DNA of 64,000 bases from Paludibacter sp. (GTDB lineage Bacteria > Bacteroidota > Bacteroidia > Bacteroidales > Paludibacteraceae): assembly GCA_028692715.1 (NCBI GenBank), contig JAQUWU010000008.1:62001-126000 (forward strand), in the 5' to 3' direction. The notes under the pieces are model-generated. The model ran no database searches. It had not been told where the DNA came from and worked only from the letters and a program-made list of their open reading frames with translations. Made by a program: the position numbers and the translations under genes. Within the stretch, counting starts at the first letter, position 1; each line of letters opens with the position of its first letter. Shown in pieces: positions 25,167 through 35,371 of this stretch.

Positions 25167-27803
25167 TTATTTATTTAACGCTTCAATACCCTCTTTCAAA
25201 GAAGCAATTTTGCTTTCGGCATCGGATTTTTTCTTGCGTTCTGCTTCCACAATTTCAACTTTTGCATTCGCCACAAAGCGCTCATTACCAAGCTTTTTCA
25301 TTACAGATTCAATAAAGCCTTCGAAGTATTTGATTTCAGCTTCCATTTTGGCAATTTCTTCTTCCGCATTTATTAGATTTCCAAGAACAATAGAATATTC
25401 AGTTGTTCCAACAAGGAAGGATACAGAACCGGCTGCCTTTTCATTTGCAATTTCTATCGACTCAAGATTAGCAAGTTTTGAAATAACAGCATCAAAAGCC
25501 TTGTTGTGATCTCCTACAATCTGTAAATTAAGGACTTCTTTGTTAGGAATATTCTTTTTTAAGCGAACTGCCCGTATTCCGGCAATAATTTCTTTGGATT
25601 TTTCAAAATCAAATATCATTTTTTCATCCACTTCTGTAGCCTTTGGTTGAAGAACAACCATGATACTTTCGTTTTCCTTACGTTCTTCTATGGCTTGCCA
25701 CAATTCTTCTGTGATAAATGGCATAAATGGATGAAGAATTTTCAGTAACGAATCGAAGAAACTAAGCGTTGCCTCATAGGTTGTACAATCAATCGGTTGT
25801 TGATAAGCAGGTTTTACCATTTCCAAATACCACGATGAGAATTCATCCCAGAACAATTTGTAAACAGCCATCAAAGCTTCTGACAAACGGTATTTTGTAA
25901 ATAAGTCATCAATTTCAAGAAGGGTTTTATTCAATTGTGCATCAAACCATTTTATTGCCATTCGAGACGATTCAGGTTGCTCAATATCTGCTATCTCCCA
26001 CCCTTTCACCAAACGGAAAGCATTCCAAATCTTATTGTTAAAATTTCGTCCTTGTTCGCAAAGGCTGTCGTCGTAAGGCAAGTCGTTTCCGGCAGGTGAA
26101 GTTAGTAACATTCCTAAACGCACTGCATCAGCTCCATAATGAGCAATTAAATCTAATGGATCAGGTGAGTTACCCAAAGATTTCGACATTTTGCGTCCTA
26201 ATTTATCACGGACAATACCCGTTAGATACACATTTTTAAATGGCATCTGACCTTTATATTCATATCCGGCGATAATCATACGGGCTACCCAGAAAAATAA
26301 AATTTCGGGAGCTGTCACCAAATCATTCGTTGGATAATAATAGTTGATTTCTTCGTTTTCAGGATGGTTGATGCCGTCGAAAACAGAAATTGGCCACAAC
26401 CATGAAGAGAACCAAGTATCCAGACAATCTTCGTCCTGACGCAGGTCGTCAATTGAAAGTTCATAGTTGACAGTTAACAACGCTTTTTGGTACGCTTCTT
26501 CTTTTGATAATGCCACTACAAAACCGCCCTGAGGCAAAAAATAAGCAGGAATACGATGTCCCCACCAAAGCTGACGTGAAATACACCAATCTTTCACATT
26601 TTCCATCCAGTGACGATAGGTATTTTTAAATTTTGCAGGATACAACTGAATGTCATCACTCATAACTGCTTCCAAAGCAGGTTTTGCCAACTCTTCCATT
26701 TTCATGAACCACTGCATAGAAAGTTTTGGTTCAATAACAGCATCTGTACGTTCAGAAAATCCAACTTTGTTGGTATAAGGTTCTACCTTTTCAAGTAAAT
26801 CGGCTGCCTCAAGATCTTTCACAATTTGCATACGCACATCAAAACGATCCATGCCGGCATATTGCTCTCCATTAGCATTTAATGTTCCATTATCATTGAA
26901 AATATCAATGGAAGGTAAATTATATTTTTCACCCAACATATAATCATTTACATCATGCGCCGGAGTTACTTTCAAGCAACCAGTACCGAATTCAATATCT
27001 ACATATTCATCCTCAATAACAGGAATAACGCGATTTATTAGTGGCACATAACATTTACGACCTTTCAAGTGTGCTGTCTTTGGATCGTTTGGATGAATAC
27101 AGATGGCAGTATCACCCATAATTGTCTCAGGGCGTGTAGTTGCAACGACTAAAAACTCAGCCTCTTGTTCCCCTTTAGGGGTTAGTGGTTCTAATTTATA
27201 TTTTAAATAAAACAACTTTCCTTGTTGTTCCTTGAAAATTACTTCTTCGTCAGATAAAGCTGTCAATGCTTTCGGATCCCAGTTTACCATTCGTACGCCA
27301 CGATAAATAAGACCTTTTTCGTATAAGTCAGCAAATACTTTCAAAACACTTTCAGAACGAGGTTCATCCATTGTGAAAGCTGTACGATCCCAATCGCAGG
27401 ATGCACCTAGTTTTTTTAATTGTTCAAGGATAATTCCACCATGTTTATGTGTCCATTCCCAAGCATGACTTAGGAATTCATCACGCGTTAAATCAGTTTT
27501 TTTAATACCTTCAGCGGCTAATTTCCCAACAACTTTGGCTTCAGTCGCAATAGAAGCATGATCGGTACCGGGAACCCAGCATGCATTTTTGCCTTGCATG
27601 CGTGCACGACGAACCAATACATCCTGAATGGTATTGTTAAGCATGTGTCCCATATGGAGTACACCCGTAACATTTGGCGGGGGAATGACGATAGTATAAG
27701 GTTCACGTCCATCTGGTTTTGAACGAAAAAATCCATTATCTAACCAATACTTATACCATTTCGACTCAATGTCAGTGGGATTATACTTACTTGCGAGTTC
27801 CAT
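25167..27803 (-). CDS. valS: Valine--tRNA ligase
   Basis: An 878-residue class I aminoacyl-tRNA synthetase that charges tRNA-Val. The HIGH-type motif is HMGH at residues 50-53 (after PPPNVTGVL) and the KMSKS motif lies near residues 537-541 ([14 protein letters not shown]). An editing domain ([16 protein letters not shown]) and the C-terminal coiled-coil arm (about 805-878) are present, so the gene is complete. In the editing domain entry, near residues 203-215, the peptide [13 protein letters not shown] comes from a palindromic repeat read in its one open frame; other ValS sequences have a short loop there. The gene is alone on its transcript. Confidence 0.98.
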   Translation of the reverse strand: MELASKYNPTDIESKWYKYWLDNGFFRSKPDGREPYTIVIPPPNVTGVLHMGHMLNNTIQDVLVRRARMQGKNACWVPGTDHASIATEAKVVGKLAAEGIKKTDLTRDEFLSHAWEWTHKHGGIILEQLKKLGASCDWDRTAFTMDEPRSESVLKVFADLYEKGLIYRGVRMVNWDPKALTALSDEEVIFKEQQGKLFYLKYKLEPLTPKGEQEAEFLVVATTRPETIMGDTAICIHPNDPKTAHLKGRKCYVPLINRVIPVIEDEYVDIEFGTGCLKVTPAHDVNDYMLGEKYNLPSIDIFNDNGTLNANGEQYAGMDRFDVRMQIVKDLEAADLLEKVEPYTNKVGFSERTDAVIEPKLSMQWFMKMEELAKPALEAVMSDDIQLYPAKFKNTYRHWMENVKDWCISRQLWWGHRIPAYFLPQGGFVVALSKEEAYQKALLTVNYELSIDDLRQDEDCLDTWFSSWLWPISVFDGINHPENEEINYYYPTNDLVTAPEILFFWVARMIIAGYEYKGQMPFKNVYLTGIVRDKLGRKMSKSLGNSPDPLDLIAHYGADAVRLGMLLTSPAGNDLPYDDSLCEQGRNFNNKIWNAFRLVKGWEIADIEQPESSRMAIKWFDAQLNKTLLEIDDLFTKYRLSEALMAVYKLFWDEFSSWYLEMVKPAYQQPIDCTTYEATLSFFDSLLKILHPFMPFITEELWQAIEERKENESIMVVLQPKATEVDEKMIFDFEKSKEIIAGIRAVRLKKNIPNKEVLNLQIVGDHNKAFDAVISKLANLESIEIANEKAAGSVSFLVGTTEYSIVLGNLINAEEEIAKMEAEIKYFEGFIESVMKKLGNERFVANAKVEIVEAERKKKSDAESKIASLKEGIEALNK
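27168..27190. repeat. Palindromic repeat half-element inside valS
   Basis: CCCCTTTAGGGGTTAG on the plus strand, read on the minus strand as PLTPKG within an essential gene. Only one of the three frames through this orientation lacks a stop, and it is the one used. Confidence 0.85.
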
Positions 27804-27908
27804 TTTAAATTTATTTACTTTTTATACATTTACAATTAAATTTCAAAGTATTCAATAGATTATTTTTCAACAGAATAATAGAAATTTTCAGAGATATTTT
27901 CAAGAGTG

Positions 27909-27916
27909 CAAAGATA
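27909..27916 (-). promoter_or_regulatory. Promoter -7 element for valS
   Basis: Minus strand TATCTTTG, 106 bases upstream of the valS ATG, leaving a long leader in which I see no recognisable regulator. Confidence 0.4.
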
Positions 27917-28029
27917 ACTAAAAAAGATGTTTAGAAAAAGGAATGCTTTAAATTGATTCAAATAAGAGTTCAAAGTTAATTTTCAAATATAATTTATTAC
28001 TTTAAGAACCATTAATGCGGTACTTTTTG

Positions 28030-28037
28030 TAACTTTG
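28030..28037 (+). promoter_or_regulatory. Promoter -7 element for the small lipoprotein gene
   Basis: TAACTTTG, 12 bases before the ATG at 28049. Confidence 0.45.
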
Positions 28038-28048
28038 TAATCAAATAA

Positions 28049-28573
28049 ATGAAAATGAAAAAATACTTCTACTCTATTTTAGGCATAATAATTCTTTCTG
28101 CCTCTTCTTGTGATTTCACTCCAGAAACGAATTATCAACCGGATATTTTTTTTCTACAAAAGCCTATATCAAATAATGATGACACTCTAAGTATTTACAA
28201 TACTTTTGAAGCTAATACTTTGAGTCTAGACACCCTACATGTAGGTGATACAGTAAGCTTTTTTATGTATTTAGAAGGATATACAAATAATTTGACTGAA
28301 TTTTATTTAAAGTTGTCAGCTGACAGTGCAGCCGGCATTTTATTACCAAACAAAGCATCACTTGATTCAATCTTCCTATCTACTTCAAATTATAATCAGG
28401 GAAAATTTTTATTTGATTTATCGTCAACAGAACTTTACTTCCCTTTTAAATATATAGCTAAAAAAGCAAGTCTAGATGCTAAATTGACTTTTAATGTAAT
28501 TTCCGATGCTAATTTTGAATACAATCAAAATTATATTATTCTGGAAACACCAATCCTTTCAGCAACAGAATAA
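28049..28573 (+). CDS. Hypothetical lipoprotein
   Basis: A 174-residue protein with a signal sequence and lipobox SASSC (Cys21), so likely anchored in the envelope. The mature part has repeated short beta-type stretches (DTLHVGDTVSFFMYLEG is the most ordered) and may be a single beta-sandwich, but I recognise no family. Either Met1 or Met3 could be the start. It is a single gene, with its own -7 element, converging on the ExbB/ExbD operon at a long palindromic terminator. Confidence 0.75.
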   Translation: MKMKKYFYSILGIIILSASSCDFTPETNYQPDIFFLQKPISNNDDTLSIYNTFEANTLSLDTLHVGDTVSFFMYLEGYTNNLTEFYLKLSADSAAGILLPNKASLDSIFLSTSNYNQGKFLFDLSSTELYFPFKYIAKKASLDAKLTFNVISDANFEYNQNYIILETPILSATE

Positions 28574-28677
28574 AGCTTAAATATTTGCTTATTGATTCCT
28601 AAGTCTCCATTTAGGGATTTGAGAATCGTAACTGAATATAACTTTCTAATTTAAAATCATTTACATTTCGCCAAAAG

Positions 28678-28736
28678 GTCTATTAAACAAAAAAAACCAT
28701 TTGAAATATTTCAAATGGTTTTTTTGTTTAATAGAC
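28678..28736. terminator. Bidirectional terminator, 59-base near-perfect palindrome
   Basis: Arms GTCTATTAAAC...AACCATTTGAAAT and their complement match except for one extra A. The A and T runs flank a CCATTTGAAAT stem, so it can terminate both the lipoprotein gene and the exbD operon, which ends two bases away. Confidence 0.88.
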
Positions 28737-28738
28737 TA

Positions 28739-29209
28739 TCAATAAGAAGTTCGTTGAACAGCAGCATAGTTTATTTTTAATGCATAAGACCTTCTTAAAG
28801 CTTGTTTTATATCAGTGACAATTCCCATATGAGTATCTCTGTCAGCTTTAATGGAAACTACCATAACATTTTGATCTTCTTCTTTCATAGCACTTCTCTC
28901 ACGGATTATATACTCCTCAATTTCAGAGACATCTGCAAAAGCGTCACCTAACTGAATTCGAGTACTTGTACCATAAGATTTTTTATATTCATCGGTTGGT
29001 TTACCAATATAAATATAACGAACCAATGATTTATTCTCAAGTTTTTGCAGTTCTGTAGCTTCAGGCGATCTAACTGCAACTTTGAAGGTTACTTCTTTCA
29101 TAGTCGTAACAGCCATAAAGAAGAACAGCAACATAAAGATAATATCAGGTAAAGAAGATGTACTTAATGCAGGTGCTTCTCTTTTTTCTTCTTTTCTAAT
29201 TTGTGCCAT
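28739..29209 (-). CDS. exbD: ExbD/TolR family biopolymer transport protein
   Basis: A 156-residue inner-membrane protein with one N-terminal membrane segment (about residues 22-40, LPDIIFMLLFFFMAVTTM) carrying the conserved Asp that works in proton-driven rotation, and a periplasmic domain after it (VSIKADRDTHMGIVTDIKQAL). It is the last gene of an ExbB / membrane protein / ExbD / ExbD operon and overlaps the upstream exbD by 14 bases. Two ExbD paralogues in series are usual in Bacteroidota; they probably form mixed stators that energise TonB-dependent uptake or gliding-type motors. Confidence 0.92.
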   Translation of the reverse strand: MAQIRKEEKREAPALSTSSLPDIIFMLLFFFMAVTTMKEVTFKVAVRSPEATELQKLENKSLVRYIYIGKPTDEYKKSYGTSTRIQLGDAFADVSEIEEYIIRERSAMKEEDQNVMVVSIKADRDTHMGIVTDIKQALRRSYALKINYAAVQRTSY

Positions 29210-29795
29210 TTGTCACCCCTCCATAATTTTTAGGTTCAGCTTCAGAAATTTTCTGAGGATAAACATCTTGTATTGCTTTTTGTAAATCCGGACTGAGTTC
29301 ATCATATTTTTTACCGAATCGATCCTGAGCAAATTCATTTCTCAATTCATTGTAAGCTGCAGCCAGCTCATTTTGAACTTCGATATAAGCTTGGTATTGA
29401 GTATCAACATCATTCTGAAGCGAAATTACATGATCTTTAGTAATTTCGACATTTCCCAATGATGGTATATCTACTGTGAACTTTACCGGAAGATTCGGAT
29501 CATTCGCTTCATTTTTGATGAATTCTTTAGCCTTATCTTTCAACTCTCTTACGCTCAATTCCTTACCCTGCACTAACAATTGATTCATGCTGTTAATCTT
29601 AACCGCAAAAAGATTTCGTTTCTTAATATCGAGATCTTCAGGCTTTTGATCCGGTGGAAGAGGCTCTGGTAAGCGCCTTGACAAACCGGTACTAACATTC
29701 ATTGAAGTTGTCACAAGGAAGAAAATCAAGAGTAAAAAGGAGATATCCGCCATCGAACTGGAATTAATCTCTTTTAATTTTCTTTTCTTTCCCAT
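29196..29795 (-). CDS. exbD: ExbD/TolR family biopolymer transport protein
   Basis: A 199-residue ExbD paralogue: a charged start (MGKKRKLKEINSSSMADIS), one membrane segment with the conserved Asp near residue 17 (ADISFLLLIFFLVTT), and a longer periplasmic part with a predicted helical insert (residues 125-185, rich in Gln, Asn and Glu) that the next ExbD lacks. It overlaps the downstream exbD, so translation is coupled. Confidence 0.92.
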   Translation of the reverse strand: MGKKRKLKEINSSSMADISFLLLIFFLVTTSMNVSTGLSRRLPEPLPPDQKPEDLDIKKRNLFAVKINSMNQLLVQGKELSVRELKDKAKEFIKNEANDPNLPVKFTVDIPSLGNVEITKDHVISLQNDVDTQYQAYIEVQNELAAAYNELRNEFAQDRFGKKYDELSPDLQKAIQDVYPQKISEAEPKNYGGVTNGTN

Positions 29796-29856
29796 AATAA
29801 TTTTATTCAGACTATTTGAGTTTTACAAAAGCAAAACTCATATTATTATATTTCGC

Positions 29857-30336
29857 TTATTTTAATCTGGTATAAACACTACTTCCTACAATTGTCAATA
29901 GAATTGCAGCAAACAAAGCGTAAATAGAATAGATTACCATATCGGTAAACTGAGCCCAGTTTCCTTCATTACCATTACCATCATACCCAATAATAGTCAT
30001 TTTTTCTCCACTACCAAAGCTCCATGCTACAACAAAGAGTATAACAAATAAAGCAATAGGAATAAGTGATTTTAATGCTGAAATCGGACTGCTAATAAGA
30101 TTTCTAATAAATCCAAAACTTGCCATAAACAAAGTAATGAATATAACTGCACCAACAAGTGCATACGTCCAAAATAACAATGCATCAGTAAATTTAGGCA
30201 CTGTTAATTCTTCGCCGGCACTATCTTTAATAGCATCTGTATTACCTCCTACGTAAATCAATAATACGAGTACGATAGATACAAAAACTAAAATTAAAGC
30301 TGCAATCCCAGGAATTTTTTCTGTTAATTTTGACAT
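29857..30336 (-). CDS. Conserved membrane protein of the ExbB/ExbD operon
   Basis: A 159-residue protein with four predicted membrane segments (about residues 10-28, 52-72, 88-107 and 130-152) and a short loop rich in Gly and Asn between the last two. No named function. It is placed between ExbB and two ExbD genes, an arrangement kept in many Bacteroidota, which suggests a part of, or a helper for, the same proton-channel complex. That link comes from position, not from a motif. Confidence 0.8.
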   Translation of the reverse strand: MSKLTEKIPGIAALILVFVSIVLVLLIYVGGNTDAIKDSAGEELTVPKFTDALLFWTYALVGAVIFITLFMASFGFIRNLISSPISALKSLIPIALFVILFVVAWSFGSGEKMTIIGYDGNGNEGNWAQFTDMVIYSIYALFAAILLTIVGSSVYTRLK

Positions 30337-30360
30337 ATCTAATAACTATTTTAAATCAAA

Positions 30361-31185
30361 TTATTTTTTTCCGTGTTTCACAATGATATCAAGCAATGAG
30401 ATAGAAGAATCTTCCATATCATTTGTCATTGATTCAATTAATGTAAGGATGTAGTTAAAGAATACCTGAAGGATCATTGCTACAATAAGACCAAATACTG
30501 TTGTTAAAAGAGCAACCTTGATACCACCGGCAACTACAGTTGCAGAAATATCACCAACTTGTTGAATTTTATCGAAAGCAGCGATCATACCAATTACAGT
30601 ACCCAAGAATCCTAAACTTGGAGCTAATGCAATAAATAAACCAATCCAGCTCAGATTTTTTTCTAATAAACCAAGTTGAACACCACCATAAGATGCTACC
30701 GTTTTTTCAACTACTTCAATGCCTTCATCGTAACGTGAAAGTCCCTGATAAAAAATTGAAGCAACCGGTCCACGAGTATCACGACATACATCCTTTGCAG
30801 CATCTACACCACCTTTTTCCCAAGCGTCTTCAATATTAGTTAATAATTTTTTTGTGTTTGTAGCTGACAAACTTAAGAAAATAATACGTTCGATACATAA
30901 AGCTAAACCGATAATTAAACACAGAGCGATTGGAGCCATCCATCCAGCACCACCTTCGATGAATTTTTGTTTCAATGCTTTGTGCATTCCACCTTCCTCT
31001 GCAGGTGCAGCAGCCTGAGTTGACTCAGTTTGTTGTGTTGAATCAGCAACTGCTGTTGATGCTGAATCTGTAGCCGATACTTGTTCGGTTTGAGCAGTAG
31101 CATCTTGCGCTACAACATTCACAGGGTTTCCAAAATTGAAAATCGCTACGATTGATAAGATTGCAAATACCTTTTTCATTTTCAT
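30361..31185 (-). CDS. exbB: MotA/TolQ/ExbB proton channel family protein
   Basis: A 274-residue protein. It begins with a cleavable-looking signal sequence and an Ala/Ser/Thr/Gln-rich stretch (residues 25-65), then three membrane segments of the ExbB fold, with the conserved LAPSLGFLGTVIGMIAAF and GGIKVALLTTVFGLIVAMI segments that carry the channel Thr and Ala/Glu positions. Together with ExbD it turns the proton gradient into force for TonB. It is the first gene of the four-gene operon, right after a tRNA gene on the same strand. Confidence 0.93.
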   Translation of the reverse strand: MKMKKVFAILSIVAIFNFGNPVNVVAQDATAQTEQVSATDSASTAVADSTQQTESTQAAAPAEEGGMHKALKQKFIEGGAGWMAPIALCLIIGLALCIERIIFLSLSATNTKKLLTNIEDAWEKGGVDAAKDVCRDTRGPVASIFYQGLSRYDEGIEVVEKTVASYGGVQLGLLEKNLSWIGLFIALAPSLGFLGTVIGMIAAFDKIQQVGDISATVVAGGIKVALLTTVFGLIVAMILQVFFNYILTLIESMTNDMEDSSISLLDIIVKHGKK

Positions 31186-31262
31186 TTCTTTTTTTTAGAT
31201 TTCTAATTTTTTTTGTTGACTTATTTTCTTTTTTTATTAATTCCTTCATTATAAACACGTTG

Positions 31263-31352
31263 CGGAGAGGAAGAGATTCGAACTCTCGATACGATTCCAC
31301 ACCGTATATACGCTTTCCAGGCGTACCTCTTCAACCACTCGAGCACCTCTCC
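31263..31352 (-). tRNA. tRNA-Ser (anticodon GGA)
   Basis: A 90-base type II tRNA. The acceptor arms GGAGAGG and CCTCTCC pair fully with discriminator G. The anticodon loop reads CTGGAAA with anticodon GGA, the TTCGAATC T-loop is standard, and a long variable arm follows the anticodon stem, as in tRNA-Ser. CCA is not encoded. Confidence 0.97.
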
Positions 31353-31462
31353 GTTTCGGGGCGCAAGTTAAGAAAAAAATATGAATTACAATATAATTAT
31401 TTATTTTGTAAATCATAAATATTCTTTCTGAGTGTAAAAATAATGATATCTAGTTATTTAAA

Positions 31463-32227
31463 TTAAATTTCGAACAAATCTAGGGCGTTTTGAGTCGTAA
31501 TTTCATCGACTTTTGATACGTTTAAGTTGTAAATATCAGCTAATTTTTCACAAACATACTGAACATACGCACTTTCATTTCGCTTACCTCTATAGGGTGC
31601 TGGTGTAAGGTATGGCGAATCGGTCTCTAAAATTATGTTTTCCAAGTCAATACTTTTAAGTGTTTCTGACAAACCTGAATTTTTAAAAGTCACTATCCCA
31701 TTTATACCCAATTTAAATCCACCATAACTCAGGATTTCATTCGCTTCATTCTGACTTCCGGTAAAACTATGAAAAACGCCCTTGAGTTCTGAACCTTTTA
31801 AAGGCTCTAAAACTTCCATTGTTTCTTTAAACGAATTTCTAACATGTATAATAACGGGGAAATCGTATTTTAGTGCCCAACTGAGTTGTTTTTGAAAAAC
31901 TTTTATTTGTTCTTTCAAAAATGTTTTATCCCAATATAAATCAATTCCGATTTCACCAATAGCAACATATTTTCTTTTTCCCAGTTCTGATTCTACTATT
32001 TTTAATTCTGATTCGTAATCTGATTTTACGCTGGTTGGATGAAGTCCTATAGCTGCATGACAAAAATCAGGATATTCCGCTTCTAATGCCAACATTCGTG
32101 GCATCGACTCACTATCAATGTTTGGCAGAATAATCTGTGTAATACCGGCATCTTTCGCCCGTTGAATTACCTCAGCTCTATCTGCGTCAAATTCTTCAGA
32201 ATAAATATGTGAATGAGTATCTATCAA
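31463..32227 (-). CDS. TatD family metal-dependent hydrolase
   Basis: A 254-residue TIM-barrel enzyme of the TatD DNase family. Metal ligands are visible: HSH in MIDTHSHIY at the start, the Glu in AIGEIGIDLYWD near residue 93, the His in FPVIIHVRN, the His in FHSFTGS, and the Asp in LETDSPYLTPAP near residue 203. Members act as 3'-5' nucleases or D-aminoacyl-tRNA-type hydrolases in quality control. It lies 101 bases before guaA's end on the same strand, separated by an AT-rich stretch of TTTAGA-like words. Confidence 0.93.
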   Translation of the reverse strand: MIDTHSHIYSEEFDADRAEVIQRAKDAGITQIILPNIDSESMPRMLALEAEYPDFCHAAIGLHPTSVKSDYESELKIVESELGKRKYVAIGEIGIDLYWDKTFLKEQIKVFQKQLSWALKYDFPVIIHVRNSFKETMEVLEPLKGSELKGVFHSFTGSQNEANEILSYGGFKLGINGIVTFKNSGLSETLKSIDLENIILETDSPYLTPAPYRGKRNESAYVQYVCEKLADIYNLNVSKVDEITTQNALDLFEI

Positions 32228-32328
32228 TTTTAGATATTATACTTTAGACTCTAGATTTTAGATTTTAGATAAATTGAAATAACTTGTAAATTCAATAGTA
32301 AATCTAAAATCGTAAATTATACATCGTT

Positions 32329-33849
32329 TTATTCCCACTCAATAGTAGCAGGTGGTTTTGAACTAATATCATAAACAACACGATTCACGCCTTTTACCTT
32401 GTTAATTATCTCGTTCGACATTTTAGCCAAAAATTCATAGGGTAATTGAGCCCAATCGGCTGTCATAGCATCTGTTGAAGTTACTGCACGTAATGCCACT
32501 GCATTTTCATAGGTTCTTTCATCGCCCATCACTCCTACTGATTGTACCGGCAATAAAATTACGCCTGCCTGCCAAACTTTATCGTATAAATTCCATTCAC
32601 GCAAACCATTGATAAAAATATCATCAGCATCCTGCAAAATTCGAACTTTTTCGGCGGTAATATCTCCTAATATACGTACAGCCAATCCAGGACCCGGAAA
32701 AGGTTGGCGTTTTATTAATTGGTGCATCATGCCCAATTCAGTTCCCACTTTGCGAACTTCATCTTTAAAAAGCAAACGCAAAGGTTCGCATAATTTCAAA
32801 TTCATTTTTTCAGGTAGACCGCCAACATTGTGATGCGATTTAATTACCGTACCTGTAATTGAGAGCGATTCAATAATGTCTGGATAAATGGTTCCCTGAG
32901 CCAACCATTTTACATTTTTTATTTTATGTGCTTCTTCATCAAAAACATCAATAAATCCGCTCCCTATAATCTTACGTTTTTGTTCAGGATCTGAAACCCC
33001 TGCCAATGCTATATAAAATTTATCTTTCACATTAACACCTATTACATTTAATCCTAGATGTTCATAATCTTTCATTACGTTCTGAAACTCATTCTTACGT
33101 AACAAACCATGATCAACAAAGATACAAGTGAGGTTTTTGCCAATTGCTTTGTTTAATAATACTGCAGCCACCGATGAATCAACTCCCCCAGACAACCCTA
33201 GGACTACCTTATCATTACCTAACTGTTTTTTTAATTCTGCAACCGTGCTTTCTACAAACGATGCAGGAGACCAGTCACGTTTACATTCGCATATATTAAG
33301 GAAGTTTTCTAATATTTGCATTCCATCCAGCGTATGGAAAACTTCAGGATGAAACTGAACGCCCCATGTTTTTTCACCTTCCACTTTAAAAGCGGCTAGT
33401 TCAACATTATTGGTACTGGCAATCTTTTTAAAATTTGTTGGTATCTTTGTGATACTGTCACCATGCGACATCCAAATTTGGGAACCTGGTTTTATATCTT
33501 TTAATAAAGCGTCTTTATTATCAATATAGGAAAGATTAGCACGGCCATATTCTCTGGATCCGGCTGATTCTACTGTTCCATTAGAAGTATACACCGTATA
33601 TTGTGCTCCATAGCATATCCCTAACAGAGGAAATTTTCCGCGTATCTGATTTAAGTCGGCTTTAAAAGCGACCGGATCATAAACAGAATAAGGACTACCA
33701 GATAAAATTACACCTTTAATATCATCTGTATTTTCAGGGAATTTATTGTACGGTAAAATTTCACAGTATTCATTTAATTCACGCAAACGGCGACCAATTA
33801 ATTGAGTGGTTTGTGAACCGAAATCAAGAATAATTATTTTTTCCAACAT
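32329..33849 (-). CDS. guaA: GMP synthase (glutamine-hydrolysing)
   Basis: A 506-residue enzyme that aminates XMP to GMP. The class I glutamine amidotransferase domain has the catalytic Cys79 in [10 protein letters not shown] and the His-Glu pair in GVQFHPEV near residue 167. The ATP pyrophosphatase domain has [12 protein letters not shown] near residue 217, and the C-terminal dimerisation domain ends [13 protein letters not shown], exactly as in other GuaA proteins. Complete and of normal length for the compact bacterial type. Confidence 0.98.
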   Translation of the reverse strand: MLEKIIILDFGSQTTQLIGRRLRELNEYCEILPYNKFPENTDDIKGVILSGSPYSVYDPVAFKADLNQIRGKFPLLGICYGAQYTVYTSNGTVESAGSREYGRANLSYIDNKDALLKDIKPGSQIWMSHGDSITKIPTNFKKIASTNNVELAAFKVEGEKTWGVQFHPEVFHTLDGMQILENFLNICECKRDWSPASFVESTVAELKKQLGNDKVVLGLSGGVDSSVAAVLLNKAIGKNLTCIFVDHGLLRKNEFQNVMKDYEHLGLNVIGVNVKDKFYIALAGVSDPEQKRKIIGSGFIDVFDEEAHKIKNVKWLAQGTIYPDIIESLSITGTVIKSHHNVGGLPEKMNLKLCEPLRLLFKDEVRKVGTELGMMHQLIKRQPFPGPGLAVRILGDITAEKVRILQDADDIFINGLREWNLYDKVWQAGVILLPVQSVGVMGDERTYENAVALRAVTSTDAMTADWAQLPYEFLAKMSNEIINKVKGVNRVVYDISSKPPATIEWE

Positions 33850-33901
33850 CTTAAATTTTAAACTGTTTTATGAATGATACAATGCGGATTAAAAAGAAGC
33901 A

Positions 33902-33933
33902 CAAAAGTACAAAAAATGTATGCGTTATACAAA
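33902..33933 (-). promoter_or_regulatory. Promoter of guaA
   Basis: On the minus strand TTTG (33930-33933) and TACTTTTG (33902-33909) with 20 bases between: a full match to the Bacteroidota consensus, 52 bases before the ATG. Confidence 0.65.
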
Positions 33934-34019
33934 TTCAAAATTCTTAGATTAAATTTGGAAGATGAGTTACTGAAGGAAAATACTAAATAATCGATTTCTG
34001 ACAGTATGCAAAAAAAAAT

Positions 34020-34042
34020 AGAGACGTTTTTAAATCGTCTCT
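34020..34042. terminator. Terminator after the carboxynorspermidine dehydrogenase gene
   Basis: Arms AGAGACG and CGTCTCT around a nine-base loop, with a T run on both strands. The stop codon at 34058 lies 16 bases away. Confidence 0.85.
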
Positions 34043-34057
34043 GTTTTTTTTAGTCAA

Positions 34058-35260
34058 TTAAAATTCCAAATCAATATTATGTAATTCGTGCCAAGGCAAA
34101 CCTTGCTTGTTCAATTGCTCCATAAACGGATCAGGATTAAATTCTTCCACATTGTAAACACCTGCTTTGCGCCATTCGCCTTTAAAGAACATGAGAGCTC
34201 CAATCATGGCAGGGACTCCAGTAGTGTAACTAACACCCTGAGCGCCGGTTTCTTTATAAGCTTCTTCGTGACTACAGTTGTTATAAATATAATAAGTCAC
34301 TTCTTTTCCGTCTTTCAACCCTTTAATACGACAACCAATGGAAGTTTGTCCGGTATAATTTTCGCCTAAATCTCCCGGATTTGGAAGAACAGCTTTTAAA
34401 AACTGAATGGGAACAATTTTTTGTCCGTTGTATTCCACTTCATCTATACGAGCCATACCAATATTCTGAATTACACGTAAATGTGTCAGGTACTCCTGTC
34501 CGAATGTCATCCAAAAGCGCGCACGTTTGATAGTTGGATAATTTTTCACCAACGATTCCAACTCTTCGTGATAAATAACATAGGATTCTTTTGGTCCTAT
34601 TTCGGGATAACTGAGCGGTTTGTGAATTTCGTGCGGTTCCGTTTCAATCCACTGACCATTTTCCCAGTATTTTCCTCGCTGAGTTACTTCGCGTATATTT
34701 ATTTCAGGATTGAAATTGGTTGCAAATGCTTTATGATGGTCACCTGCGTTACAATCTACAATATCCAGGTATTGAATTTCATCAAAATGATGTTTGGCAG
34801 CATAAGCCGTATATATACTGGTTACACCGGGATCGAATCCGCAACCTAGAATAGCCGTTAATCCAGCTTTTTCAAAACGTTCTTTGTATGCCCATTGCCA
34901 GCTGTATTCAAAATGAGCTTCGTCTTTTGGTTCATAATTTGCTGTGTCCAAATAATTCACTCCAGCTTCCAAACAAGCATCCATTATAGTCAAATCCTGA
35001 TAAGGAAGTGCCACGTTAATAAGTAATTCCGGTTTATATTCATTGAGTAATTTTACGAGTTCAGGCACATTATCAGCATCTACCTGAGCCGTTTTCACCT
35101 CTACTCCAAAACGTTTTTTTATGTCTGCTGCAATTATATCGCATTTTGATTTAGTACGACTTGCTAACATGATATCGGTAAACACATCGGCATTTTGAGC
35201 TACTTTGTTTACCACAACTGTTCCCACGCCTCCGGCGCCGATAATCAATACTTTTCCCAT
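34058..35260 (-). CDS. Carboxynorspermidine/carboxyspermidine dehydrogenase (saccharopine dehydrogenase family)
   Basis: A 400-residue NADPH-dependent enzyme. The Rossmann motif VLIIGAGGVGTVVVNKVA starts at residue 4; ADNVPELVKLLNEYKPELLI and the GCGFDPGVTSIYTAYAAKH segment follow, both typical of the carboxynorspermidine dehydrogenase branch rather than lysine saccharopine enzymes. It condenses aspartate semialdehyde with putrescine (or diaminopropane) and reduces the product in the decarboxylation-coupled spermidine route used by many gut bacteria. AguA and AguB, which make putrescine, lie 1-2 kb away. The decarboxylase partner is not in the window. Confidence 0.88.
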   Translation of the reverse strand: MGKVLIIGAGGVGTVVVNKVAQNADVFTDIMLASRTKSKCDIIAADIKKRFGVEVKTAQVDADNVPELVKLLNEYKPELLINVALPYQDLTIMDACLEAGVNYLDTANYEPKDEAHFEYSWQWAYKERFEKAGLTAILGCGFDPGVTSIYTAYAAKHHFDEIQYLDIVDCNAGDHHKAFATNFNPEINIREVTQRGKYWENGQWIETEPHEIHKPLSYPEIGPKESYVIYHEELESLVKNYPTIKRARFWMTFGQEYLTHLRVIQNIGMARIDEVEYNGQKIVPIQFLKAVLPNPGDLGENYTGQTSIGCRIKGLKDGKEVTYYIYNNCSHEEAYKETGAQGVSYTTGVPAMIGALMFFKGEWRKAGVYNVEEFNPDPFMEQLNKQGLPWHELHNIDLEF

Positions 35261-35303
35261 CTTCTTTAGAATTATTGAACTTCCAATTTTAAATTTCTGT
35301 CTA

Positions 35304-35311
35304 CAAAAATA
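35304..35311 (-). promoter_or_regulatory. Promoter -7 element for the carboxynorspermidine dehydrogenase gene
   Basis: Minus strand TATTTTTG, 44 bases upstream of the ATG at 35260. Confidence 0.5.
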
Positions 35312-35371
35312 GTTTATTTTTGTGGAATCAGAAAAATGTATAATTATTTATTTCTATGTAAATTTTAAACA

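Noticed and set aside
27804..28048. T-box or other riboswitch upstream of valS
   Set aside because: No stem or T-box sequence is seen, and T-box regulators are not typical of this phylum.
31152..31418. Open frames across the tRNA-Ser gene
   Set aside because: They run through a clear tRNA and non-coding flanks.
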